Assembly: GCA_014529385.2 (NCBI GenBank)
Contig: CM043947.1
Location: 121,098,891 to 121,162,890, forward strand
Reading direction: 5' to 3'
DNA length: 64,000 nt
From: Adiantum capillus-veneris
Taxonomy: Eukaryota > Streptophyta > Polypodiopsida > Polypodiales > Pteridaceae
Below, piece by piece: positions 11,511 through 21,252 of this stretch; position 1 is the first letter of the stretch; each line of letters starts with the position of its first letter. Position numbers and translations under genes: made by a program. The notes beneath the pieces were generated by a model that was not told the DNA's origin, searched no databases, and saw only the letters and a list, made by a program, of their open reading frames with translations.

Positions 11511-13022
11511 TTGAACTTAATAGAGATTGTTGATGGGACACCACCAACTATAAACATAGCACCACTGAATGCACTCACACGGTCGATGCTCCAAAAGCAA
11601 AATTACATCCTCAAAGAGAGAGATGCTGCATCCATTGGCCGAGCAAGAAAGAAGAAAACACGAAGAAAGAAATCCCTTAATGCTTCTAGCTCAAAACCTA
11701 GTTCAAAGACTAATATAGGGACAGGAGAGGATCCCGTGTATATGAATGACCCTAAGGATGACTCAGATTCGATAGAGACCATGGAGACCAAAACTATTAC
11801 TACAAAGGAAAAAGCCAGTGAGGAGGATCACGAGAGGGAATTACGACGAACACCAAAAGAGTATTCAAAGTTAAACCACCCAGTTGCGAACCCCCAAGAT
11901 AAGCCACGAGAGACAAAAAATGAGGATTGCAAGAGAAATATTGGAACCTATCCAAACCCAACAATGGAAATTGAACGAGTCCAACAACTGAGGGGTTTGG
12001 TGGAAGAAACTCAACGAACATTAGAACCTGAACCCAAACATATCCAGATGTCGGACACAGTGTTTCCCACACAAGTTCAACCTCACAAGAACTACAGGCC
12101 ATTAGCTATACCCAATATCATTCGGGAAGAGAGTGAGGGTAGGACATCTGAAAGTGGACACACACCTTTCCTACTAGAGAGAATGTTTGGTGAGGGAATG
12201 CCCGACCCCCTTGAGGAAGTGGAGATTCCATCTTCACCATTCTCTTGTTAGGGTCCTATGTCCCACAAGATGCCATTAAATGTTGCCAAATTGATGGATT
12301 TCATGTCTTCAGAAGTTAGAACCACCATCATGTCCAAACTATATAAAGACCCCGAGCTAGTCTCAGCTCTTCGAGCCTTCCTCAATGGAGAATTACAGGC
12401 CGGATTACCACAATTTACACATATGAACAAACCTGACTCGGTAATGAATGATGAGGAACATTTAGCACCACCATCTGACCTAGCGGGACATGAATTTGTA
12501 ATTGAAGTACCCGTTAACAAGTTGGGGCAATACTTTGAAGGTGATGAATCTAATGCTACTCTACCCACTACTAAAGGATTAACTATAAAGGGGGTCCTTG
12601 ACGGTGGTGCGGGAGTCAACATGGTGACAAAGAGTTGTTGGGAGTCTATGGGGCGACCTCACCTTGAAGCCACAAGTATAGTGGTAAAAATGGCTAACGG
12701 ATCTATTGTTACGCCTATTGGAATGCTTAAGGATCTCATGATCAAGGTCTTGGGACACAAGGTAAGGCAGACTTTCATTGTTATGGATTTTTCCAAGCAT
12801 CCTATGTCATTTGAGATGATCTTAGGGCATCCATTCATGTGGGAAGCAAAAATGATGCATGACTGGTCCAAAAACCACGTCTACTTACAGTTCCAAGACT
12901 TTGTCATTCGAGTTGATCTTTTAAGTGGTCGAACGCATCCTCTAGGAAATAAATTCATCATTGATAATCGATCAGACACAACAAATTCACTCAGCTCCAT
13001 TACAGTATTGTTACACGTGTAA
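11511..13022 (+). pseudogene. Basic linker and retropepsin-like protease of the nested element
   Basis: One frame is interrupted by a single TAG at 12249-12251. The first part (11511-12250) is low-complexity, with a basic cluster RKKKTRRKKS and acidic stretches. The second part carries a retropepsin-like fold signature: IKGVLDGGAGVNMV (active-site Asp about residue 115 counted from 12258, reading D-G-G instead of the usual D-S/T-G), then a predicted flap region with VVKMANGSIVTPIG, and EMILGHPFM matching the conserved I-L-G-x-P/D element. It would cleave Gag. The D-G-G triad and the internal stop make activity doubtful. No reverse transcriptase follows, where a normal Ty3/gypsy pol would continue. 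Confidence 0.75.
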
Positions 13023-13188
13023 CGAAGACACAGATATTGGGGAGAACTCTCCTTATATGGATATCCTACCTGGGATGACTGGGTCGGACAATGTGGATTG
13101 GGTCCACCTAGCAGCAACCATAGACACTTGGGGAAATAGGGGGACGACCTGGGTAACACCTGAGGGGGATGAAATGCCTGTACCTTAA

Positions 13189-13872
13189 ATATGCTACAAG
13201 CAATGCATATCGCTGCTGACAAAAACATACAAGTGGGTCCCTAAAGCTTCTTTAGTGACCATAGCTAGTGCTAAAAAACAGAAGCCTTGTAAGAAACGTA
13301 CCACTCGCTCCAAGAAAAGTAAGAAAATGTTGCGATGGATCCCTAAACGACTATTGGAAGCTCAAGGCTACTATCAAGGAAATGATCAAATCTGGGTGCC
13401 AAAACGTAGATTGTGCTCTTACCTATCACCTGACCCATGTGAGCCCAATCCCATAGCTCCAAAATGAATCAATGATCGTGGAAAGAAAAAAATCACAGAA
13501 TGCTACACACCCGCTCCCGAGCTAGTTTGGGTACCAAAGAAAGAACGATTTGTTCCACCTAGCTCAGGAAGGGGGGAGTCCCATGAAGCTTCTAGCTCCT
13601 CATGTAATGCATCCGTAGAGGTAAAAACTTCTCCACAGCCTCCATCTACAATAGTGGACCTCCATAAAGCTACAAAGGAATCCACACCTCCCAGTGTTCA
13701 AGAATCACCTGATGAACTACTTCAAGTTCGTCGATCTTGGGAGAGTACCTTACCACCCTTGCAACTCGACGAGGCGCCTAAGGTAATAGAAAAATACTGG
13801 AAAAAATCTCCACCTATTACCAACTGGAACAATTGGTTTCAAAGGGTGACAAGCTCATTTCAAACGGTATGA
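13189..13872 (+). pseudogene. C-terminal region with repeated W-V/I-P-K motifs
   Basis: This plus-strand frame is open except for a TGA at 13465-13467. It contains four evenly used motifs: YKWVPK, LRWIPKR, IWVPKRR and LVWVPKKE. Lys/Arg-rich (CKKRTTRSKKSKK) and Ser/Pro-rich segments lie between them, and it ends in a Trp-rich tail (NWNNWFQRV). No enzymatic domain is recognised. It lies where reverse transcriptase would be expected and shares no motif with it. It may be an element-specific accessory or nucleic-acid-binding tail. Function is unknown. Confidence 0.5.
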
Positions 13873-15510
13873 TCTACCCAAGGAAGGGGGGAGTGTTTGA
13901 TGACAGTCATCATTCATTTGTTTCCCTCTCAACCTTCCTCCCTGACCTCTATATCTCCCAATATTAGGGAATGTACATATAAAGCTTTATACTCACAAAA
14001 AACAAAAAAATAATAAAGGGCAAGAGCAATTAGCAAACGAGTATGCACATTAAAACTCAAAACATTGACTCAGACCTACACATGTCACATCTGGTACAGT
14101 GAAACAGAAACCTATGCCATAAAACACCTTTGATCCTCATCACTTGAGTGATGGAGGGTAGGTAAGATTAGTACGATAGGAGTGTTTCTGTTTTAGAGTT
14201 GAGTGATTAGCAAAGTTCTCTTTTCTCACTAATGTGCCTCCAGGAGGTATTCCTTTTGTTTCCTAGTGTGTACAAGAGCGTGTTGCTATTGATAGGATTT
14301 GGACCTTCATGGAATCTTTATCTCAACTCACTCTTCAAATCAAGCGCGACCATCGACACAAACAAGTGTTTCTTGTCCATTAGCATTGCCCCTTATCTTT
14401 TTTGCATCTATGATTGTATACTTTAATTGTGATTGGTAGCCTAATATTCAATGCATTTGCTTAGTATCAAACATTTAATTCAATGTAATCTTTTGTCATA
14501 ATCAGTTGTCTAGGTTTAAAACTCAAGCAGTTCGACTAAGCTAAATTGACCAAGTTAGGTGTTAGAGATCTCCTCTTAATACCATGGGGAATGCCTTCCT
14601 AATAATCAATGGTTACTTAGGTTCTTAATCCGATTTAGGCAGCATTGTGTGAAATGTACTAGGGCTTTCTAGTGGGCTTGACCCTATTGACCTTTAGCTT
14701 AAGTATTATAAAGGGAGTTTACTAGTGTGATGAGCCTGGGGAGGTGTACCAGTGTTATATGACCCCCCAAAGTTACAAAATTAAAATGCTGAAAATGAAC
14801 AAACAAAAAATCAAAGTGCCACATTGTAAAATCTTAAGCTGGAAGAGAAATCTCAGCTTGATTTGGTACTTCACTCACATGTATTGCCTATGGTACTAGA
14901 GCCCTAGAGGTTCCCAATATGGGCGCTTTTTCATGAAAAGCAAAATACCCAAGGCATACAAAATAAGCACACACATCAAAATTGAATCACTGTGAAAAGA
15001 ATTTGGGGGGTCAAAGAAAAAGTAATCAGTCAAGCGATGATTTCATGAGAAATTCCTTTTATGGTAGCTTAACTACAAGGTCTTCTAGATATAGCCTCTA
15101 GTCAGCCCTCGAACATGAATACTTGGCTCTCGCGATTAAACAACTTAATTGACCACAGAAAATTAAGAAGCTTACCCATGGTATTAATATTCGATCTCTA
15201 GTGCCTTTCGACCGTCAAATTAGCGACCCCCGACTTGTTTAATTTTTTACCTTTACATCTGTTTATGCATTTGATTACATTGCAATTTAATGTTCATTGC
15301 TAACAAATTGTTTGAAATTCTTTTACCAATCAATTTGTCTACCTAAAACTGCATATGCTTTTTAATCACTTATGAGAATGCAATTACTGTGCCAATGTTG
15401 TTTGATTTTGCAGTGACTGAAGAAGGCTAAGGACATTCATCTCAAATGCTCTTTCACCTCGACGAACGAACTTCAACTCAATAGCTTCCGAGGACGGAAT
15501 CTACATCAAG
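13873..15510 (+). other. Non-coding 3' region of the nested element
   Basis: 1.6 kb without a supported gene. It opens with a purine tract AGGAAGGGGGGAGT (13881-13894) identical to one at 13566-13579 and similar to the terminal tract. The rest is AT-rich and holds only short frames. Confidence 0.6.
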
Positions 15511-15520
15511 AAGGGGGGCA
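15511..15520 (+). other. Polypurine tract of the nested element
   Basis: AAGGGGGGCA directly precedes the 3' LTR and would prime plus-strand synthesis. Confidence 0.85.
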
Positions 15521-16111
15521 TGTTAACCCTCACGGCTCACAGACACCCCATCACCTACGACGGACGTGTATTATGTATTTGGTAGAGTCAGGTACCGGGC
15601 TTGTCGGACCAATAGGAAAAGGGTAAGAGTGATCGCCGATGAGAGGCGCACTCTAACTGGGACATTCAAGGGATTAGTTGGCTAAGCGTGGGCGCCCAAG
15701 TGTGAATGGGGTGAGCTCATATAAAATCCAACTAAACCTAAAATTCATTCATTCTCTCATTTGTGCAATAGAAGAGTGCTCTTGCTCCATCTCCATCTCC
15801 ATCTTCTTCTTCTTCACCTCCTTGTGTGTGTGTGTATGTGTGTGTGTGTGAGAGAGAGAGGTAGAGTATGTGTGCGATCGAGCATTACGAAGGTACGACG
15901 GTGGCGAAGCGGTTGAGCGCGGCACGACTGTAGCTTCTTCTTCATCGCGGTGAGAAATCCACCACGAAGGCGAGCGTAGAGCGGTGAGTGACACACCCTT
16001 TGCTCTCTTGAGCTTGCTAGTTTAGGCTTGTTGTGTGCTTGGAGCCATTTGTGGCTCGCAAACGGTGTATCGGCAAGTCCTTTGCTTCGACAGTGCGGCA
16101 AGGAGCGCACA
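15521..16111 (+). repeat. 3' LTR of the nested element
   Basis: 591 bp, paired with 7004-7597. TATA-like ATATAAAA is at 15719-15726. The end GCGCACA is followed by AAATG. Confidence 0.93.
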
Positions 16112-16710
16112 AAATGATTTTCTCCATATTCTAGAATTTGCTTAAGTACGGTTTTCAACTTTGAACACCTGTTGTGGTGGGGTTGGAGATTGTTTCAATA
16201 GTTTCATACGTCAAGGACTTACCAGGTGTGCTGACAAAGTATGTTGGCAAGTAACCTTCATTAAGGATGAACGTGTGTTCTTTGTGTTCCAAACTATCCA
16301 GAATTATAACAAGAGGACACTCCCTATCTATGAACTTTTCAAGATACTCACGTGAGTAGGAAATCTGGCTCACAAATGCATGGAAAGTTACGCCAAGTTT
16401 TCCTTCCATTATTCCAGTACCTTCAGAAGATCTGAAAACTGGTTATGCCTTTGGACAACTCTTAGTTGTGGTTACTCCTTTACAATACTCAAGTGAGTTA
16501 TAAATGGAGTTACCATTTAGACCCAAGTGGTTGCAAAAGGACAACAATGTTGAAAATCAAGATGTTGCTCTTGGTTTCATTGAACCTCCTCACTGCACCA
16601 ATTATGGGTCATTCAGACAACTATCTCACGTATGGGACGTCAATAAAGAAAACATCAGTATCCTTAAGAAGATATTACTACTTGTGTTTTCGAGGATGAA
16701 AACTCTTCCG
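16112..16710 (+). other. Right part of the outer element's internal region
   Basis: This is the continuation of the outer element after the nested insertion. No coding motif is recognised in any frame. It ends at the polypurine tract TAAGGGGGGA (16711-16720). Confidence 0.6.
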
Positions 16711-16724
16711 TAAGGGGGGAGTAA

Positions 16725-16901
16725 TGTCAGGACAAGGGTCCTACGGGGCAAGGCCCAACCTAGGGGGTCAGGGACCTAGGCCAAGGGCCTGGACTGGACC
16801 AGTGTGGACTGGGGATCCGCTTAGGGCAAGAGCTAGGAGCTAGGCCTATATAAAGGGCGATAGGGAGGAGGATCCTATGTCTTAGTCTCCTAGGTCTTAC
16901 A
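16725..16901 (+). repeat. 3' LTR of the outer element
   Basis: 177 bp, paired with 2133-2310, with TATATAAA at 16847-16854. It is followed by the target duplication AGTGG. Confidence 0.92.
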
Positions 16902-16906
16902 AGTGG

Positions 16907-17423
16907 ACCGACAACAAGGAGAGGGAAGGAGGAAGAGTGTACGCTGAAACGTAGGAGAGAGAAGAGAGAGGAGAGGAGTGAGAGAGAGGGGAGTGATTTT
17001 GGAGGGAAATAAAAAAAAGTGGGAAGTTTGATATTTAGCAGGTCTAGCGGTGAGATTTTGAGAGAGAAAAGTGATTTTTGGGTATACATATAGGTTGTGG
17101 AGAAGTTTTGAGTAAAATTGAGATTTTTATTTTTTTTGAAAAAGTGATTTTTTGGGCTAAGGCTATGGACGCCCTTGATGATGTGGCAAAAAAAGGGGGA
17201 AGGGTAGTTATTGTCATAAGGACCACCACTCTTTTGGGTAGAGAAAGAATGTACCTATCCTCCCTCCCTAGCCTCTATCTCAACCTACAAAAAGCCTATG
17301 GACAGCCTTAAAAAAAGCCTATGAGAATACCCTCGTTCAATGGCCTAGTCTCCTAAATCACACACTTTTTCAGTCTTAATCCCTTGAAATTAGGGATCCT
17401 TACAAGGCCCTTTTGGGATTCAT
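16907..17423. other. Purine-rich and unassigned flank
   Basis: The first 100 bp continue the purine-rich character of the pre-insertion site. The remainder has no supported gene. Confidence 0.5.
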
Positions 17424-18683
17424 ATTTTTCCTAATGCTATCAAATACTCTTTGTCACATTTCAGTGCTGTGACTACTCCCCATAACTCTCTTTTTACCCG
17501 TGGATAGTTGCGTTGACGAGCACTTATGACTTTTGCTCCAAATCTCACCACCTAGTGCTTTCCATCATCATCATCTTGCCCAATCGCCCATCCAATTTCT
17601 GTGGGGCTAGTATCCACTGTCACAATCAAATGTCTTCCACAATTATAGTTTACTTTCCTCAAAGTTGGCGACATAAGCAAAAACTTATTTAATTTCCTCA
17701 TGGCATGTGTATGCATTTCTTCCCATTGAAACTTTTGGTTCTTTCTCAAAAGTTGATACAAAGGCTTTGCTACATGTGCATAATGCGGAATAGCGTAAAA
17801 CATGCATGCACCCAAGAACCTTCAAACCTTCGTGATACTTATACATTTCTCTTTCATTCTTTGAATCACATCAACCTTTGCATGACAAGGCCTTCTACCA
17901 TATGGCCCACACATCTGTCCTACCATAAGAACTTCATTCACACCAAACACTGACTTTTGGTCAGACAAGGTAAGGTTCACCTCTTCCAATCTTGACAAGA
18001 GCCACATACTTGCAACACCCCCTTGAGTCTAGATCCACATCTATATCACTTACATCACATCCTTTGATTGGCACATCATCAAGGAAAGACATTGTAGTTT
18101 GAGGTATGAAGTCATGTACGACTTTGTTCATACCATTCATCATATGCGCAACTGAATTAGTTGCTCCTTGAGGTAAGGTGCACATCCTTACCAAGCCCAA
18201 AGGTGTCCTCATGGTAGTCAGGTCCCTGTTTTCCATTATTAGTTGGAACTGATCATACCCTGAGTACAAATCTCCCATAGGATATATTGCCCTTCCTACA
18301 AATGCCTCTACAAATTCATCTACAATTGGCCATGTATCCACATTTCTAATTGTTGTAACCTTGTTGACGGGTTGCATATCCTGGATAAAGCGTAAAGAAC
18401 CATTTTTCTTTGGAAATGTGAACCACCTATTTGAATATGGAGCACAAGAAGGCTCCAAAATACCCATCTTGATCTTTTCATTAAGCAACTCAATGAGTTT
18501 TGGCAAATGAGCCTTTGGAACTAGAATAGGCCTAAAGTTCCAAGGTACATGAGGGATAGTGAAGATCACCATAGGAGCAACAATGGATGGATCAACACAC
18601 CCTATCTCATGAGGCTCAAATGCAAAGGATTTTTCGTGTTTGGCAAGCATGTCTTCAAAGCATATCTTTTCAGCTTTTGTCAA
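17424..18683 (-). pseudogene. pol: Ty3/gypsy reverse transcriptase and partial RNase H
   Basis: Minus-strand frames give a Ty3/gypsy reverse transcriptase: IPHVPWNFRPILVPKAHLPK, MGILEPSCAPYSNRWFTFPK, FIQDMQPVNKVTTIRN, YSGYDQFQL, LPQGATNSVAHM and the catalytic box FLDDVPIKG. After a frameshift near 18010 the fold continues (LTLSDQKSVFG, GACMFYAIPHYAHVAKPLYQ). RNase H starts at LIVTVDTSPTEIGWAIGQ, passes a TAG near 17552 and runs through ISARQRNYPRVKRELWGVV to about 17425, where it stops abruptly. Integrase is missing. The D-M-Q-P-V-N-K-V-T wording recalls gypsy elements known from fungi and early-diverging land plants. That placement is from memory and needs a tree. Confidence 0.88.
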
Positions 18684-19776
18684 ACTGTCCTCGCAACCTA
18701 TCTTTAATTCTGTCCAATCTTGCTTGGGTCACGAAGGCTAGGTTGCAAAGCAGCTTGTTCCATCTTATTTGTGGAATATTTTGGTAGAGGTAATGCCACT
18801 GGTTTCACTTTCTTTGCCACATACTTATACTTAGTATCCACTCGCACATCAATACCTTGAGCATTTTTGAAAATCCTCAATGAATTTATACATTCCTATT
18901 GAGAAAAAATTCACAACCTCATGAACACACAAATTGCAATCCAATAAAGACTCCAAGTCTTGCATAGTATCCACAAACGAACACTAATCAAACACACCTG
19001 CAATGCATTCATCATCTTCTAGCAAACCATTCATTTTGAAACCTCTTTGTACACTATTTACATGTTGTCATTCACCCCGCTTTAAGTCCTCACACTTTGT
19101 AAATGTGATAGATCCATAGTCTGTTAATCCTACAAAACCTGTAGAAAACATCTCCTTTGCATATAAATCATGCGAGAACCTTTCCCTTCTTGTACCACTA
19201 CAATCCTGCTCTACAATGGTACATGGCCAAAACCCCTCATATCCCTGTAGTCCTTGAATTCTTTGTTTGTCTTTGGCAAGGGTTGCTTTTTGAGACTTTA
19301 ATGGTTCTTTTCATGGTCCACACAAACAGTAAGAAATTGTACTGCACGCTTCCCATCCCTGCTCCTTATCCTAGCATAAGCTGACCCATCGTCCATCACC
19401 TTGGTTTCCATGCGAGTAGTAGTGATGTATAGCTGCCCAAGGATAAGAGGTATGTAGACATCTCCTGTACAAAGAAATTTTGGTAATCTTTCACATCCCC
19501 TATAGTCACCTTTACATTTGGACAAGCTCCGTACAACTCCCCTTATGAGTTGTTTGGTACATGAATCATCCATCCATGATTTATATCAATTGGCCATTTT
19601 CCTTTTTGATAAAGACTCTTTGACATAAGGTTAATCTCTGACCCATGATCTATCAACACAATATATGGATCTTCTAAGTTTCCCACTTTTACCAGGGTCT
19701 CAGTAGTTGCTCTTTCCCAGTGACTCTTTAAGTAGTAACTCTTGTGAGTGGTCTCGACTTCATCTTCATCATCCAA
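18684..19776 (-). pseudogene. Ty3/gypsy protease and linker
   Basis: This lies upstream, in element sense, of the reverse transcriptase. Near 19600-19680 the frame reads IVLIDHGSEINLMSKSLY, a retropepsin active site with His in the usual Ser/Thr position (D-H-G). Near 19400-19500, in another frame, IPLILGQLYITTTRM and AYARIRSRDGKRAVQF match the I-L-G element and following strand of gypsy proteases. Between 18700 and 18850 the linker YKYVAKKVKPVALPLP precedes reverse transcriptase. Frameshifts separate the pieces, so the gene is dead. Confidence 0.75.
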
Positions 19777-20560
19777 GAAGTGAACATGTTGTACTCCTCC
19801 CCTAGACTTGTAGCATCCAACAATAGTTTCATCACCTTGCTTGCTATAGACCTGTACTCCCTGTGAATTTAAAGTCTCTTCTTCACCCTGTACATGGATA
19901 GATTCAGTAAGAGACTGTCACTTCCTCTTGATGATATCAATTATCTCTTCATGGAACTCCCTCTTTGCTATTCCTCACCCAAGGTAAATTCTACCTTACT
20001 GTTCAAAATCCTCTCTTCCAAAACCTTTTTGAGGTCAATTGCTGCCTATATATTAGATTGAAGTTTGTAGGTCCGACCCTTTGCTTTAGCTTTCATTGCA
20101 TCCTTCTTCTTTTCTTTAGAGGCTTCTTGCATAGGCACTTTGGGGATAGGCATCTGTTGCGGGGAAGGTGATCTAGAAGGCACTGTTTCATTTTTGCCCC
20201 CACTCCTCGTCGCTCATTTTGAAGGCCTTCATCCCCATTCTCACGCCTACGTTTCTCTTCGACAACGGCCTCGTTAGCTTGACATTTGGCAATGTATGCA
20301 TGCACTGACAAAGAGTCCACAGGGTCATTCCAACCTCTTTCTAGCCGAATACAATCTCCAGCTTCATACAAAACCTCTTTAGTCATTTTACCCTTCATAA
20401 AAGATTCTATTGCACATGGACATAGTGCTCCAATTCCTTAAGATTCCTCTTCTCCAGCCTTTAATGATCCCTTTTGGTTAATAGGCTCCACCTTTAGCCC
20501 ATAGGCGACAGCCTCAACCATTGAAATGGCATGGCTAGTAGCCATGTCCTCAACGAGGGT
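19777..20560 (-). pseudogene. Gag-like remnant of the truncated gypsy element
   Basis: Minus-strand pieces include AISMVEAVAYGLKVEPINQK, MTKEVLYEAGDCIRLERGWN and AYIAKCQANEAVVEEKRRRE, followed by a basic C-terminus. It lies directly upstream of the protease remnant in the same orientation, which is why I call it gag-like. No zinc knuckle is seen. The segment from 20060 on is repeated at 25769 and 40893, because the tandem duplication breakpoint falls inside this element. Confidence 0.5.
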
Positions 20561-21171
20561 TCCCAATCAACGAGCAAAGAAAACCGAGCGAAGCCAATTT
20601 TTGAGCAAATATGAGTAACACCCTTGACAAATTGCTGCACGTGGAAGCTATATTGAAGAAAATAATTATGTCATGATGGATTCGACCTCCCAACATCTGA
20701 ACACAAAATGGTCGTACATCTAAAATTACCACAAAGTAGCTAAGGCTTCAAAATCTCAAATCTCCTTACATGTTGAGGCCCTAACAAAATCCCAAGTCAC
20801 AAGAGATCTAAAAAGTGGTTAATTACAGATGTGTCATCATAGATAACTAAGGTTTTCCACCCTCTCATCTAAAATCCCTTTCCTCATCAACCGAAGCTTG
20901 GTTGCTCTTGAAATTCTTTCCTTGCATTAAATTGGCAACAAAAGCATTGCATGTTAGGACCTTACAGATGTCAAAAGTGCAACGGCTTTAGGGGTTGACA
21001 TGATGGACCTTCTTTTAAAGCAGATTGGCAGGTTCTTTTTTGCTACAACATGTAGGCCAAGTGCATTTTCTTGCGGGTTGGGGACAACATTCCATGTAAA
21101 GGGAGCCTTGCTGAGGACAGAATATCCTTTAACTCTTTTGGCTTGCAAATTGCAATAGTAAAGTACCTTTG

Positions 21172-21174
<3 letters not shown>
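20561..21174. other. Unassigned duplicated sequence
   Basis: No supported gene. It is repeated at 26271-26884 and 41395-42008. Confidence 0.6.

Positions 21175-21252
<78 letters not shown>

Larger units (their letters stand above)
7004..16111 (+). mobile_element. Nested non-autonomous gag-protease LTR retrotransposon
   Basis: A 9.1-kb element with LTRs of 594 bp (7004-7597) and 591 bp (15521-16111) starting TGTTAACC and ending GCGCACA. Flanking 5-mers are AGATG and AAATG, an imperfect target duplication. The primer site TGGCGCCGTTGCCGGGGA matches the tRNA-Asp type used by plant Tat/Athila-group Ty3/gypsy elements. The tract before the 3' LTR is AAGGGGGGCA. The interior encodes a Retrotrans_gag domain, zinc knuckles and a retropepsin-like segment. 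No reverse transcriptase, RNase H or integrase motif was read downstream, so it must be mobilised in trans. This resembles the TR-GAG concept with a protease added. The LTR pair differs by about 15 substitutions outside a variable GT/GA tract. Confidence 0.9.
2133..16901 (+). mobile_element. Short-LTR retrotransposon without recognisable coding capacity, hosting a nested element
   Basis: The element is bounded by two LTRs of 177-178 bp that start TGTCAG and end CTTACA. It is flanked by the 5-bp target duplication AGTGG (2128-2132 and 16902-16906). The 5' LTR is followed by a primer-binding site matching initiator tRNA-Met. The 3' LTR is preceded by the polypurine tract TAAGGGGGGA. Without the nested 7004-16111 element, its internal region is about 5.3 kb and shows no gag, protease, reverse transcriptase or integrase motif. 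It would therefore depend on proteins from another element, like LARD- or TRIM-class derivatives, although its LTRs are short for a LARD. The LTRs differ by about 7 substitutions and one indel by eye. Confidence 0.9.
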
